This document shows, piece after piece, positions 24,856-36,640 of a stretch of 64,000 nucleotides of DNA. Source of the stretch: Morinoia aosen (taxonomy: Eukaryota > Arthropoda > Malacostraca > Amphipoda > Talitridae); the NCBI GenBank assembly GCA_030386875.1, contig CM059560.1:35024183-35088182 (forward strand), in the 5' to 3' direction. Position 1 is the first letter of the stretch. The number at the start of each line of letters is the position of its first letter. The translations under genes and the position numbers were made by a program. Under the pieces are notes generated by a model that worked only from the letters and a program-made list of their open reading frames with translations, did no database searches and was not told the origin of the DNA.

Positions 24856-25665
24856 GAGAGCACTACTCCAATCATCAGAGCACCACTCCAATAAACGAGA
24901 GCACCACTCCAATAATGAGAGCACCACTCCAGTAAACGAGAGCACCACACCAATAAACGAGAGCACCACACCAATAAACGAGAGCACCACTCCAATAAAC
25001 GAGAGCACCACTCCAATAAACGAGAGCACCACTCCAATAATGAGAGCACCACTCCAATAAACGAGAGCACCACTCCAATAAACGAGAGCACCACTCCAAT
25101 AAACGAGAGCACCACTCCAATAATGAGAGCACCACTCCAGTAAACGAGAGCACCACACCAATAAACGAGAGCACCACTCCAATAAACGAGAGCACCACTC
25201 CAATAAACGAGAGCACCACTCCAATAAACGAGAGCACCACTCCAATAAACGAGAGCACCACTCCAATAATGCGAGCACCACTCCAATAAACGATAGCACC
25301 ACTCCAATAAACGAGAGCACTACTCCAATAATGAGAGCGCCACTCCAATAATGAGAGCACCACTCCAATATTGAGAGCACCACTCCAATAAACGAGAGCA
25401 CCATTCCAATAATGGGAGCACCACTCCAATAATGAGAGCACCACTCCAATAATGAGAGCACCACTCCAATATTGAGCGCACCACTCCAATAAACGAGAGC
25501 ACCACTCCAATAAACGAGAGCACCACTCCAATAATGAGAGCACCCCTCAAATAATGAGAGCACCACTCCAATAATGAGAGCACCACTCATATAAACGAGA
25601 GCACCACTCCAATATACGAGAGCACCACTCCAATATACGAGAGCACCACTCCAATATACAAGAGC
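24856..25665. repeat. 20/21-bp minisatellite, about 39 units
   Basis: Units CGAGAGCACCACTCCAATAA+A (21 bp) and TGAGAGCACCACTCCAATAA (20 bp) are intermixed. The length difference moves the frame between units, yet the minus strand stays open in three registers and yields frames of 154-247 codons made of ALVYWSG, VVLSFIG and WCSRLLE blocks. These are repeat artefacts. Confidence 0.95.
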
Positions 25666-25682
25666 ACGACCCCAGTGAGAGA

Positions 25683-25900
25683 GATGAGAGTGGTGCTCTC
25701 AAGAGAGAGCACCACACTCGGCCTGCGCTCACCACCCCAGCAAGTGAGAGCACCACACTCGGCCTGCGCTCACCACCCCAGCAAGTGAGAGCACCACACT
25801 CGGCCTGCGCTCACCACCCCAGTGAGAGCACCACACGAGGCCTGCGCTCACCACCCCAGTGAGAGCACCACAACAGCCTGCGCTCACCACCACAGGCGAC
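25683..25900. repeat. ~41-bp minisatellite related to the preceding array
   Basis: GAGAGCACCACACTCGGCCT followed by GCGCTCACCACCCCAG and a variable AGCAAGT. Shared GAGAGCACCAC with the 20/21-bp array suggests that one array arose from the other. Confidence 0.85.
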
Positions 25901-26124
25901 AGCGAGAGTGCCGAGGTGACCAGGGCTCACCAGGCGCCGCATCGCAGGCAACTGCGGCAGCGAGGCCCCGCCCTCCTGCGGTGACCTCGGCGCGGTCACT
26001 GCGGAGTGCAGCTCGCGCCTCCCCTCTGCTCGCCCTCTGCTCGCTTCTGCAATCTGCATCCCCGCTGCTGGTCAGCTGCTCCTCTTGTTTCGGTTTGTGA
26101 TGAGTTCTTGCTGGTTGGTGGTTG
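25901..26124. other. GC-rich spacer
   Basis: GC-rich non-repetitive sequence with overlapping short frames on both strands. No recognised feature. Confidence 0.4.
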
Positions 26125-26133
26125 TTGTTTGTC

Positions 26134-26640
26134 TAGGAATCGGTTTAGAATTATCAATTCAGGTTCGGAGTTGTTGATGGCCTAGGGATGGTTCAGAATT
26201 TTCAATTCAGGTTGACAGTTGTTGTTGGTTAGTCGTTGCTGTTTGCCTAGGAATGGTTTAGAATTATTAATTCAGGTTGGGAGTTGTTAATTGCCTAGGA
26301 ATGGCTTACAGTTGTCAACTCAGGTTGGGAGTTGCTGTTTGCATAGGAATGGTTTAGAATTATCAATTCAGGTTGGGATTTGTTGAATAACTAGGGTTGG
26401 TTTAGAATTTTCTATTCAGGTTGATCACTGTTGTCTGCCTAGGAGTGGTTTAGAATTATCGATTCAGGTTAAGAGTTTTTAAATTGCCTAGGGATAGTTT
26501 AGAATTACCCATTCAGGTTGGGAGTTGTTGATTGCCTAGGAGTGGTTTCGAATTTTCAATTCAGGTTGACAGTTGTTGTTGGTTAGTCGTTGTTGTTTGC
26601 ATAGGAATGGTTTTGAATTATCAACTCAGCCACGGCTTAA
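26134..26640. repeat. 48-bp minisatellite, about 10 units, two with a 17-bp extension
   Basis: The unit runs from CTAGGAATGGTTTAGAATTA to AATTCAGGTTGGGAGTTG. Most spacings are 48 bp. Two units carry an extra GGTTAGTCGTTG-type block, giving about 65 bp. Confidence 0.9.
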
Positions 26641-27421
26641 AATCTTTTGCTCGAGAATTGTTCATTTTCGATTAACTCAGGAGTGTATTGTAATTTTTAA
26701 CTTAGGATTAGTGAATGATTATTTGTCATAAGTAGTTTACAAGGATTTACTCAGGAGTGGTCTTTTGTTATTAACTAACGAATAGTTCATAAATAATTTG
26801 TTATCTAAAGAATAGTTCATGAATGAAAACAGAGGAGCGGTGAATGATTGCTAACTAAGGAATGGTTTTTGATTGCTAACACAGGAATGGTTGACGAACA
26901 ACAACACAGGAGCGGTGAATGATCATCTAAGGAATGGTTGATCATTACTAACTAAGGAAGGGTTTGCGAAAACAGCTACACGAGTAATATATAACACTCA
27001 CAACTCAGAAGCGGCACAAAAGCCCTCGCACGAGCCTGCCGGACACACACACACGCCGCGTCTGCCCAGCTGTGACGGAGCAGGACTGACCTCACAAGCA
27101 GGTCTGTGCCTGTAGAAAGTTTCCAGAGTTCACTGAGGTTCATATTAATAGTTTGTGAATACTTTAGAAAACAACCTGAGGAATCTCGAAAATTTACCGA
27201 AATTTTTTCAAATTTAATAATAATTTACAGGCTCTCTGAGCTATTAGTGAATGTAATCGATGATTAGATGAGCTTCATTTACAAACTAACGAGTTAAATA
27301 CAGTGCATTTAATTATTTGAATAAAAATAAACTAAATTTTAGCAATTAATACTGAAATAATTCAAAGATATCTTCAATTCATTGAGATCTACATGATGTA
27401 AAATTGTAGCTTCGATCAACG
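26641..27421. other. Degenerate repeats, then AT-rich unique DNA
   Basis: To about 26960 there are loose copies of AACTAAGGAATGGTTGATGA (period about 28, poorly kept). From 27.1 kb the sequence is AT-rich with nothing recognised. Confidence 0.5.
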
Positions 27422-28735
27422 GTGTGTCACCTCCATTACAGACCTTCCTTCAGTCACCACCCGTGTGTCACCTCCATTACAGCCCTACCCTCAGTCACCA
27501 CCCGTGTGTCACCTCCATTACAGCACTTCCCTCAGTCACCACTCGTGTGTCACCTCCATTACAGACCTTCCCTCAGTCACCAACCGTGTGTCACCTCCAT
27601 TACAGCACTTCCCTCAGTCACCACCCGTGTGTCACCTCCATTACAGCACTTATCTCAGTCACCACCCGTGTGTCACCTCCATTACAGCACTTTCCTCAGT
27701 CACCACCCGTGTGTCACCTCCATTACAGCACCTCCCTCAGTCACCACTCGTGTGTCACCTCCATTACAGCACTTTCCTCAGTCACCACCCGTGTGTCACC
27801 TCCATTACAGCTCTTTCCTCAGTCACCACCCGTGTGTCACCTCCATTACAGCACTTCCCTCAGTCACCACTCGTGTGTCACCTCCATTACAGACCTTCCC
27901 TCAGTTACCACCCGTGTGTCACCTCCATTACAGCACTTCCCTCTGTCACCACCCGTGTGTCACCTCCATTACAGCACTTCCCTCAGTCACCAACCGTGTG
28001 TCACCTCCATTACAGCACTTCCCTCTGTCACCACCCGTGTGTCACCTCCATTACAGCTCTTCCCTCAGTCACCACTCGTGTGTCACCTCCATTACAGACC
28101 TTCCCTCAGTCACCAACCGTGTGTCACCTCCATTACAGCACTTCCCTCAGTCACCACCCGTGTGTCACCTCCATTACAGCACTTATCTCAGTCACCAATC
28201 GTGTGTCACCTTCATTACAGCACTTTCCTCAGTCACCACCCGTGTGTCACCTCCATTACAGCACTTTCCTCTGTCACTACTCGTGTGTCACCTCCATTAC
28301 AGCACTTCCCTCAGTCCCCACCCGTGTGTCACCTCCATTACAGACCTTCCCTCAGTCACTACTCGTGTGTCACCTCCATTACAGACCTTCCCTCAGTCAC
28401 TACTCGTGTGTCACCTCCATTACAGACCTTCCCTCAGTCAGCACCCGTGTGTCGCCTCCATTACAGCACTTCCCTCAGTCACCACCCGTGTGTCACCTCC
28501 ATTACAGCACTTCCCTCAGTCACCACTCGTGTGTCACCTCCATTACAGACCTTCCCTCAGTCACTACTCGTGTGTCACCTCCATTACAGACCTTCCCTCA
28601 GTCAGCACCCGTGTGTCGCCTCCATTACAGCACTTCCCTCAGTCACCACCCGTGTGTCACCTCCATTACAGCACTTCCCTCAGTCACCACTCGTGTGTCA
28701 CCTCCAGTACAGACTTTCCCTCAGTCACTACTCGT
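27422..28735. repeat. 41-bp minisatellite, 32 units, open in all three forward frames
   Basis: GTGTGTCACCTCCATTACAG starts at 27422 and last at 28693, a distance of exactly 31 x 41 bp. Variants are mostly single changes (CACTTCCC, CTCTTTCC or GACCTTCC; CACCACCC or CACCACTC). Each unit includes a pyrimidine-rich stretch ending in TTACAG that resembles a 3' splice site. Frames of over 430 codons in each forward register reflect a stop-free unit, not genes. It is unrelated in sequence to the other 41-bp arrays. Confidence 0.96.
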
Positions 28736-29426
28736 GAGTCAAAATGAACGATCTTTTATACATATTTAGAGTAACAATTCATTCGTGATTACTGCCTCTA
28801 AATGAACTGTTTAAATGGGTATTCTTTTTTTTATTCGTTACCGCAAATTTTTATGCAACTTTTTTTGACAAAATAACATCGGAGAGAATTCAGGTTGTTA
28901 AGAATCATTTTAAATTTGATAAATAAAAAATGGGCGGATATTTGCAGTTATTATCATGTAAATTGTTATCCAGTTTACAGAGGGGGAGTAGGGACAATCA
29001 GATCAAACGAACAAAAGAGCAAGCAAAAAAGAAACTTCACCATTATGCAGGGGGATTCGTTAGTATTGCATTCAACGTGCTTGTTGAAAGAAACCGGCTT
29101 GTTTCTTGTTGTATGTTGACGCTGTGTTTCATTCTATGCTGCGTTCACTTTGGTGTAGATGTAAGACGCACTCCATGATTCCATATACTGTGTCATTGAC
29201 TCCTTTGCCTGAACAATACCACTTGAAGTTTTGGATGCTGCGTGAAATTATGTGCACATATGAGTCAATGAGGTTCATCGAGAGAAGCAAATAAGTGAAA
29301 ACACTTCGAATTCTACGTTGCTGGCAGCCTCGACGTACCATGCACGCAACAGACCCGCTCGTGGGGACACAGTCGGGATTATGTCATGACGCATGAATAG
29401 ACATGCATGCACTGTATACCATTACA
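28736..29426. other. Non-coding spacer
   Basis: Contains short overlapping frames of up to 82 codons near 28.9-29.3 kb. None resembles a known protein. Confidence 0.5.
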
Positions 29427-30037
29427 GTTGACACACCTGAGTAGACGTACACGCAACACCCGCACAGTTGACACACCTAAGTAGACACACACGCAACACC
29501 GGCACGGTTGACACACCTAAGCAGGTATGCACACTATACAGGCACAGTTGACACACGACACACCTAAGTAGACACACACGCAACACCGGCACGGTTGACA
29601 CACCTAAGCAGGCATACACACTAAACAGGTACAGTTGACGCATAAGACACCTAAGTAGACACACACGCAACACCCGCACAGTTGACACACCTAAGCAGGC
29701 ACACACACTAAACAGGTACAGTTGACGCATAAGACACCTAAGTAGACACACACGCAACACCGGCACGGTTGACACACCTAAGCAGGCATACACACTAAAC
29801 AGGTACAGTTGACGCATAAGACACCTAAGTAGACACACACGCAACACCGGCACGGTTGACACACCTAAGCAGGCATACACACTAAACAGGTACAGTTGAC
29901 GCATAAGACACCTAAGTAGACACACACGCAACACCCGCACAGTTGACAGACCTAAGCAGGCATACACACTCTACAGGCAGAGTTGACACACGACACACCT
30001 AAGTAGACACACACGCAATACCGGCACGGTTGACACA
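29427..30037. repeat. 40/47-bp minisatellite forming an ~87-bp higher-order unit
   Basis: A 40-bp subunit (GTTGACACACCTAAGTAGAC...) alternates with a 47-bp subunit that carries an extra GCATAAG in GTTGACGCATAAGACACC. Five or so 87-bp composites are nearly identical. A 181-codon minus-strand frame (LRVCLLRCL blocks) is a repeat artefact. Confidence 0.93.
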
Positions 30038-30820
30038 CTGACGCTGTAGAGTGAGGCCAGGTGGGCATGACCCAGGTAGGTTCGGCCGAGAGGTCACCTA
30101 CAGCCCCAAAAAAGTGGCCGCAGCTCAGGATGATTCCTCAGATCAGGAAACGGTAGCGAGTGTCGCAGCATGGCCAAGAGCACATCTCAAACGGCCTTAA
30201 AAACTTGCAAGTTTTGGCAAGAGGTCGGACCGAGTGCTGCGAACTCCAAATGGTGTCTTAGGACCATGCACTGGCTTTTTATAGTTTAAGAAAAAGAAGT
30301 AAGGGTAAAAACCAAGTTATCTATATTGTACTTTTGATGGTTGCCTTCCACAAGGGGAAATAGGATTCAAAATCATGTATAACGAACAAAGGGAATTTTT
30401 TTCAAAGCATAGACTAAATAATATTAATAATAATACAATAATAACTCATACGGTGAATTTCTTTCAAACCTGTATTACAAAATTAACTTCACTAGGCTTT
30501 TCAAGTATACTGCTTAGAGATAAGACAGAATGACGAGCGAAATTTCGTATGATAGTAAATCTGTTTTCATTAAACAATCCACACGTAGCCATTGGAGAAC
30601 ATATTAGAACTTATGGAACACAGTACTTATGTTAGTACAGGGTTCCTGAATACTTAACTAATGACTTACTAATTTATTTTCTGCCTATGATCGAGTTGGA
30701 CATGGTGGTCATGCGATCAGACATGCTCTCCGTGGTGCGACTTGCTGATCGAGGGGCTCGAGACCGCACAGCAGCACAATGCATGCAAGCGTCACGGTGA
30801 TCTCACGAAGTGTTCAGGAC
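30038..30820. other. Non-coding spacer
   Basis: No recognised feature. Confidence 0.5.
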
Positions 30821-30823
30821 TAA

Positions 30824-31091
30824 AGGGCCGTTTACACTAGGGGACATTTCGGCCGTGAGGCGCTACACGTGTATACGAGGCTCACCACTGAGGGTCATAT
30901 TTGTGTGTGTTTATACGAAGTTCCATATTCGCTATGATCGAATTCGTAATGCGTAACACTCAAGAGCCTCGTGACTACCGTGACGAATATGGAACTTCGT
31001 ATAAACACACACAAACATGAGACTCAGTGGTGAGCCTCGGATACACGTGACGCGCCTCACGGCCGAAATGTCCCCTAGTGTAAACGGCCCT
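30824..31091. mobile_element. PIF/Harbinger-like foldback MITE, 268 bp, TSD TAA
   Basis: The ends are AGGGCCGTTTACACTAGGGG and its inverse complement. The arms stay complementary for roughly 110 bp (one extended segment is GTTTATACGAAGTTCCATAT), leaving a short centre. TAA flanks both sides (30821-30823, 31092-31094). A 3-bp TWA duplication and GGGCCGTTTACAC-type ends fit PIF/Harbinger-derived MITEs (family knowledge). No coding capacity. A related copy lies at 49983-50219. Confidence 0.9.
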
Positions 31092-31094
31092 TAA

Positions 31095-33678
31095 CGCTCA
31101 TCGGAGTTCGTAAATATTACCTCAGGAGCAAGAGAACTTCGTAAGTCTTTATTTTTATTTAGCCGTACTCACCCCACCCTCTGGCAATGCCAGCATACGT
31201 AGCTTGCTTTAAGTAATTTTTATTCGCAAACGTTCGACTGCGTTAACTGAAGGAAAATGAATCTAACTCCCTACGCATGTGAAATCCTTAATTAGACTTC
31301 GAAACCTCACAAGAAAAGTTATGAAACTCTCGATGCCCCAAACCAGGCCTGGCCTACCTACGATAGGTCAGTGAAGACAACTTTACGAACCGCCGCTCTC
31401 TTTACGGCGCCTCAGATGCGAGCATCTGGCGCTGTGTAGGTGTGGCCGCTGCATCTTCTGTCATTGATTTCCCTTGTAGAATTTTTAAATTTTACCCGGA
31501 TCCTCATGAACTCTTCTGAATGAAACTCGTAGCGAAAACATTGGCTTTCATTTATTGTTTTTTTTAACTGTTTTTCTTTTTCTTTCTTTCTTTCAACAGT
31601 GGCCTTTTCCTCAGTTAATAAAAGCTGTTCCTGGTGACATGTGCTCAACTGCTGCAGAGTGACACTCTTGAGAACATCAGAGAGGTGCCCGCAGCTGTCG
31701 CCTCAAATTGGTGTATACGAATGCGTCATCAGTACCTTGCAAACGGCAATGAGGTTGTTATCGTTAATTGTTCCATAATTTGAAGATGAACTGCAGACAC
31801 ATGTTTGTCGGCAGCTTCGCAGTGGCAGACTTACAGCATTTGCAGACTATAGACAAGAGCGTTCGAGGATGCGCAGAAGCAGCTGCGCAGGAGGCGGCGA
31901 TGTTCTCTTCTCGGCAGATCAAAAGCTGGAGTTACTTAAGACCTGCTTGAATTTGTTTCAATTTAAGTTTCGGGAAGCGCCAAAAGTGTGGGTTTGTTGT
32001 GCTTTGTTGTTGCGTGTATCGAAACTGTCAGTTAAACATGTATCATTCATACTTTGTCTTTAAATTGCCAGGTAATTAATAATACGTTCGCACTCTATAT
32101 ATCTCAATATGACTCTGCAATCTTGAATGGCTTGAAGATATCCCGCAATTAAGTGAATAAATAGTAACCAAAAAATGAACAAATGAAGTTGTTTCAGCTT
32201 AGATTAGATCGCAGTTTCTTACGGAGGCTTAATTTTTAAAATTCTCCTTCTTCCCTTCTTCCTCCCAGAACTCGTTCTCTGACTGAGAGAATACTAAGCA
32301 AAGCTCAGCGAAAACAATAGTTCCGTGAGCGCGAGAATACTAAGCAGAGCTCAACGACAACAATGCCTTCGAGGCACAAAGCCACTATTCCTGCAACTCC
32401 AAGCGAGGCTTTCACGTCTTCCGCCGTCGAAGAGGCGGGGCTGTCACTGACAAATAACTCACAGTGTCAATATCAAAGGCAATTTTGAAACTTACAACAT
32501 AGAGGAAGTGTTAAAGTGTACTGAACTACGACTCCGGCTGAGCAACTTCTGAATGGGTTTTACTCGCAGCCCTCATTGCTGATGTGTTTTTGCTTCGTCA
32601 GACAGAGGTGAGGCGCTCGAAACCTGTTCCGGTCCGCGACTTTCGTTCTCGTTCATTTCAGCTAAGGCTAGACCCGCTGACTGGACGGTCAATTTTGATG
32701 ACAATGGAGTTGAGATTTTAATGAAATTGCATTAAATGAACCGTGAAGTGAACTTTAGGGCAGAAAACACACCTCTTAACTTTTTAATATTTTTGAATGC
32801 CCCTGAAGTTAATTTAGATGCTAAAGTTTAGTTGTCCAATCAGAACGTAACGCTGCAACGAAAGTAAAGAAATAACTAGGTCCTATTGAGATGAGACATT
32901 TTATGACAGAGTTCCAAGTCCGTTGTCATGTGAATTCGAAGGGCTCTTCATCTTTTTCCTTGTATTGCTGGGAGCAATATTTCGAAAGCAAGGGAGCTAA
33001 AAAACCTGCGCTCTCCGGAATTATTTGAAAAAAAGTTCTCTCTCTGACCTATTGTGAACGCGTCGGTTAATCGCGAGCTGTGCACCTGACTTCAACTGTT
33101 TTACAGAGAACAGATTTTATGCAATAAAAATAAAACTATTGTAGTCCCAGTTAATAGTTAGCGGTGAATTATACAAAGTATTTTGAAAACAACTGGTTCT
33201 TTACGTCAGATTATTATTCAATGCCGAGGAATGAAATAGATACTAAAAAGCTCATGAGCAATTTAGTGAATTCAATTGACAGTCCAGTCGTATTAAGCCC
33301 TCACTCGCTGAAGTGATGGGACACACAGTCGAAAAATCCATTTGAAGGTACAAACGTTGAAAATAGCAGAAAAATTGATGGATTTTTCAGCAAACTAAAG
33401 CGTGACAGCAACACGATGAAGACATTAGTTAAAAAATTGAACGAAAACAGCACGTAATGAGTATGATGCAAATATTTATGGTACTCAACGAATTCTTACC
33501 CGCAACTTAAATTACCTTAGCATCAGTAGGACTAATTAATTTGAACGATTTCTCATAAGAAAACATAACAATAATTGGACATCACACGGAGCCATCTTCT
33601 CGTGGATCTCACTTCAGTTCCACATCATGAACCCTTCTTATCCGACGTGCTGATGACAGGTGAGTGACCTGCACCGCT
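31095..33678. other. Non-coding DNA, small duplication only
   Basis: A 46-bp tandem duplication (GAGAATACTAAGCA(A/G)AGCTC) lies at about 32285-32375. A Lys/Glu-rich minus-strand frame at 31.4-31.6 kb and short plus frames at 31.8-32.1 kb have no recognisable homology. Confidence 0.5.
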
Positions 33679-34133
33679 GCTGACAGTCAGGCCTGCTGCT
33701 GACAGCCAGGCCTGCTGCTGCTGACAGCCAGGCCTGCTGCTGACAGCCAGGCCTGCTGCTGACAGTCAGGCCTGCTGCTGACGGCCAGGCCTGCTGCTGA
33801 CAGCCAGACCTGCTGCTGACAGCCAGGCTTGCTGCTGACAGCCAGGCCTGCTGCTGACGGCCAGGCCTGCTGCTGACGGCCAGGCCTGCTGCTGACAGCC
33901 AGACCTGCTGCTGCTGACAGTCAGGCCTGCTGCTGACAGCCAGACCTGCTGCTGCTGACAGCCAGACCTGCTGCTGACAGCCAGGCTTGCTGCTGACAGT
34001 CAGGCCTGCTGCTGACGGCCAGGCCTGCTGCTGACAGCCAGACCTGCTGCTGACAGCCAGGCTTGCTGCTGACAGCCAGGCCTGCTGCTGACAGCCAGGC
34101 CTGCTGCTGACAGCCAGGCCTGCTGCTGATGCT
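33679..34133. repeat. 19-bp CTG-rich minisatellite, about 24 units
   Basis: The unit is GCCTGCTGCTGACAGCCAG, with changes to GTCAG, GGCCAG or AGACC. Several units carry an extra CTG triplet. Gln/Ala/Leu-rich minus-strand frames are artefacts. Confidence 0.95.
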
Positions 34134-34199
34134 CAGGAGACAGCGCATAATTACACAAGTTAATTAATGAAGCAAAACTGTGATGAACTCCCGAGCGTT

Positions 34200-34685
34200 C
34201 GTAGTGTTGTACAGTGTACAGTATTTGTGCAGCACTCAGCACAATGCAAAGTACTCAGACATTGTACAGAACACAGGACACTGTACACCCCACAGTACAT
34301 TTTACACCACGCAACATATTGGTAAGTACACTGAACACTGTACGGCACACTAACACATTATAAAAACACAGAACACTGTACTCTACACAGCATATATTAA
34401 AGTACACAGTACATTGTGCATGATGCAGAACATTGTACACCACACAGCATATATTAAAAAACACAGTACATTGTGCATGATGCAGAACATTGTACACCAC
34501 ACAGCATATATTAACGTACACAGTACATTGTGCATGATGCAGAACATTGTACACCACACAAAACATTGTAAGGTGCAAAATCCATTGTACAGAACACAGT
34601 AGGCTGCATTGTACAGCTCCCATCGTAGCACCCAGCACATTGTACAAGACACGGTACTTTGTCCAGGACATAGCAACTGTTATCA
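34200..34685. repeat. GTACA/ACATTG-rich repeat block with 57-bp units
   Basis: ACATTGTACA-like words fill the block. Three units with CATGATGCAGAACATTGTAC and ACACAGCATATATTAA recur about every 57 bp from 34365. The outer parts are more diverged. A second block of the same family lies at 35895-36330. Confidence 0.85.
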
Positions 34686-35894
34686 GACTGTCGTTTTTGT
34701 GCGGCAAGATCTGCCGCGTGCACAGTTCGTGGTGAGAGAAGAACCTGGATACGAGCTTGAAATTGAGCTTCCAGTGTATTGCCTCGTTTATATGTTATGA
34801 TTGCGGTCTAAATTTGAATAAAAAATGCATTCCTAACTTTCTGTGGGAGTGGTCATTTTAAAATTGATCTGGTTTCTTCTGTTTCTCTGTAATGGTTTTC
34901 TTCTTAACGTTTTCTGTTCCGAGTAAAAACTCCTGTGAAATTTCTGAGGAAATAACTGTCTTCTGCCCAGGTGCTGTATAAAACTTACTCTGAAGATATT
35001 CTCTAACATAATTCTGATTTTAAAACTGATCTCCATGCATGTACTCAATTTATTTGCTCAGTGACGCAAGGGTCACGCGAATAAAAAATTCCGCAAAATA
35101 AGAAATAGCGACTTGAGGTGGACGGACGTTTTCTATTTACTTTTGACCGTACGTGCCGTGAGCCTCGTTTACCTGAAGATGATAAATGCAAATAAAATTT
35201 ATCTCTGTAGAAAGTTGTGCACAACATGCCCTTGAGTGTCGGAGAAATCTTCTGCTTCCGTGATCTGCGTGCGCCCTGCGTACGTCTAGCACGTGCACAG
35301 GGATGGTCTGAGTGCGCTAAGACACGCACAGACCGCGCTCAAATAGAGGGCGTTCCGCCTTATACGGCTCGGGCTCAAGGAATTTTGTACTCGGCTATGA
35401 CGGTCAGTCTCGAGTTGAAGAACTCAACGAATCATGAAATGGGAAAATACACCCATGCAGGAAGAAGATGAGATGAAAAGTTTATTTTGAGCACTGTACA
35501 AGTGAGGGTGTGACAGTTGCTGCAAAGGCCTAAGTTTAAAATTTTACATCAGTGAAGCAGGAGCCGCTAGGAGCCTTAAATCTTAGGTTATAGTAAAAAG
35601 AATCTGTTAGTTTGTTAGCAACTAACTTCCGTATAGCTTTCTTTCCTTCAGATTTTCTATTTGAACAGCGAGAAAGAAAGAAAGAGAGAAAGAGATGGAA
35701 CAGGTGGAGCATCGTCTTACATAACTAATGAACATTAAAGAGATCTGAATAAAACACTTTCGCTCACTTCTACTCGTGAGTTAACGAGCAGATACTCGAC
35801 AGCACACGAGAATGGCGGTGAAGACCACGGGGAGCTGGTGACGCACAACTTTGTTATAGTTGTTTTCTTTCTCTCAACTCATACCTGTGTGACT
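34686..35894. other. Non-coding spacer
   Basis: No recognised gene. A purine-rich GAAAGAAAGAGAG run lies near 35670. Confidence 0.5.
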
Positions 35895-36330
35895 GTGGTG
35901 TACAGGGCACAGTATTTTGAGCAGCACTCAAATAATAAATAATGAAGGCATCTAAGGATGCTTTATTTCCAATCAAGCCTGATACATATCACTTTGTACA
36001 TTGGATTTTCAAATGCCTTATATCTAACGCCAGGACGCCATGACGCTTTCCCCCGGTCAAGACCGGTACCCATTTCAGACACCTGGGTAGAGTGGGGTAT
36101 TGTGCTTGGAATTTTTCTCCTATGCCCAACAGAGAAAATCGCCACCACCAGCGCCGAGATTCGATCCCGGGTCTGCCGCACGGCGGCAGAAACCTCTAGC
36201 CCCACGGCTATGGCGAGCTCATGTAAGGTACACTGTACATTGTACAGGACACAGAACACTGTAAACAACACACAACACATTGTAAGGGACACAGAACATT
36301 GTACACCACATTGTAAACCACAGACTGTGT
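35895..36330. repeat. Second GTACA/ACATTG block, split by a SINE
   Basis: Left part 35895-35929 (GGGCACAGTATTTTGAGCAG) matches 34212-34240 of the first block. Right part 36222-36330 has CACTGTACATTGTACAG. The SINE at 35930-36221 sits between them. Confidence 0.75.
35930..36221 (-). mobile_element. tRNA-derived SINE, subfamily 1
   Basis: On the minus strand a tRNA-like head with B box GGGATCGAATCTC is followed by the body TTTTCTCTGTTGGGCATAGG, ATACCCCACTCTACCCAGGT and GGCTTGATTGGAAATAAAGC. It ends in an ATT-rich tail. About 290 bp. Its closest relative here is at 57155-57446; the copies at 40.0, 51.3 and 58.4 kb are related. Confidence 0.9.
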
Positions 36331-36369
36331 GGATGTGTGGCTGGTTAAGGCCAGTCCTAGTAGCGTGGT

Positions 36370-36640
36370 AAACGTCCAGTGTGTTGCCAGCACTGCACTG
36401 TCATTTTTCTTCCTAACTGCACCCCAAATTTCTTTGTCACTGCTGTCCCAATTCTTTGTCACTGCCCACCAAATTTCTTCCTAACTGCAAAATATCTCTT
36501 TGCAACTGCCATCCAGATATGCTCGTGACTGTCCACCATATTTCTTTGAAACTACCCAAAATATTTCTCTGACATTGCCCACCACATTTTTTTTAATTGC
36601 CCATCAAATTCTTTGTAACTCTCCACCAGTTTTCTGAAGA
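36370..36640. repeat. Degenerate ~30-bp repeat, CTGCCCACCAAATTTCTTTG type
   Basis: About eight poorly kept units contain TTTCTTTG(T/A)(C/A)ACTG and CC(A/C)CCAAA. Period about 28-34 bp. Confidence 0.65.

Noticed and set aside
24843-25590. Minus-strand frames of 154-247 codons resembling a membrane protein (ALVYWSG repeats)
   Set aside because: All three minus registers are open through a 20/21-bp array, as expected for a stop-free unit. There is no start or splice context.
27422-28769. Three plus-strand frames of over 430 codons
   Set aside because: Produced by the 41-bp minisatellite. Each frame has the same composition in a different register.
29422-29967. 181-codon minus-strand frame (LRVCLLRCL)
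   Set aside because: It lies wholly inside the 40/47-bp array.
34255-34707. 150-codon minus-strand frame (VVYNVLHHAQCTV repeats)
   Set aside because: It reads through the 57-bp GTACA-rich repeat.
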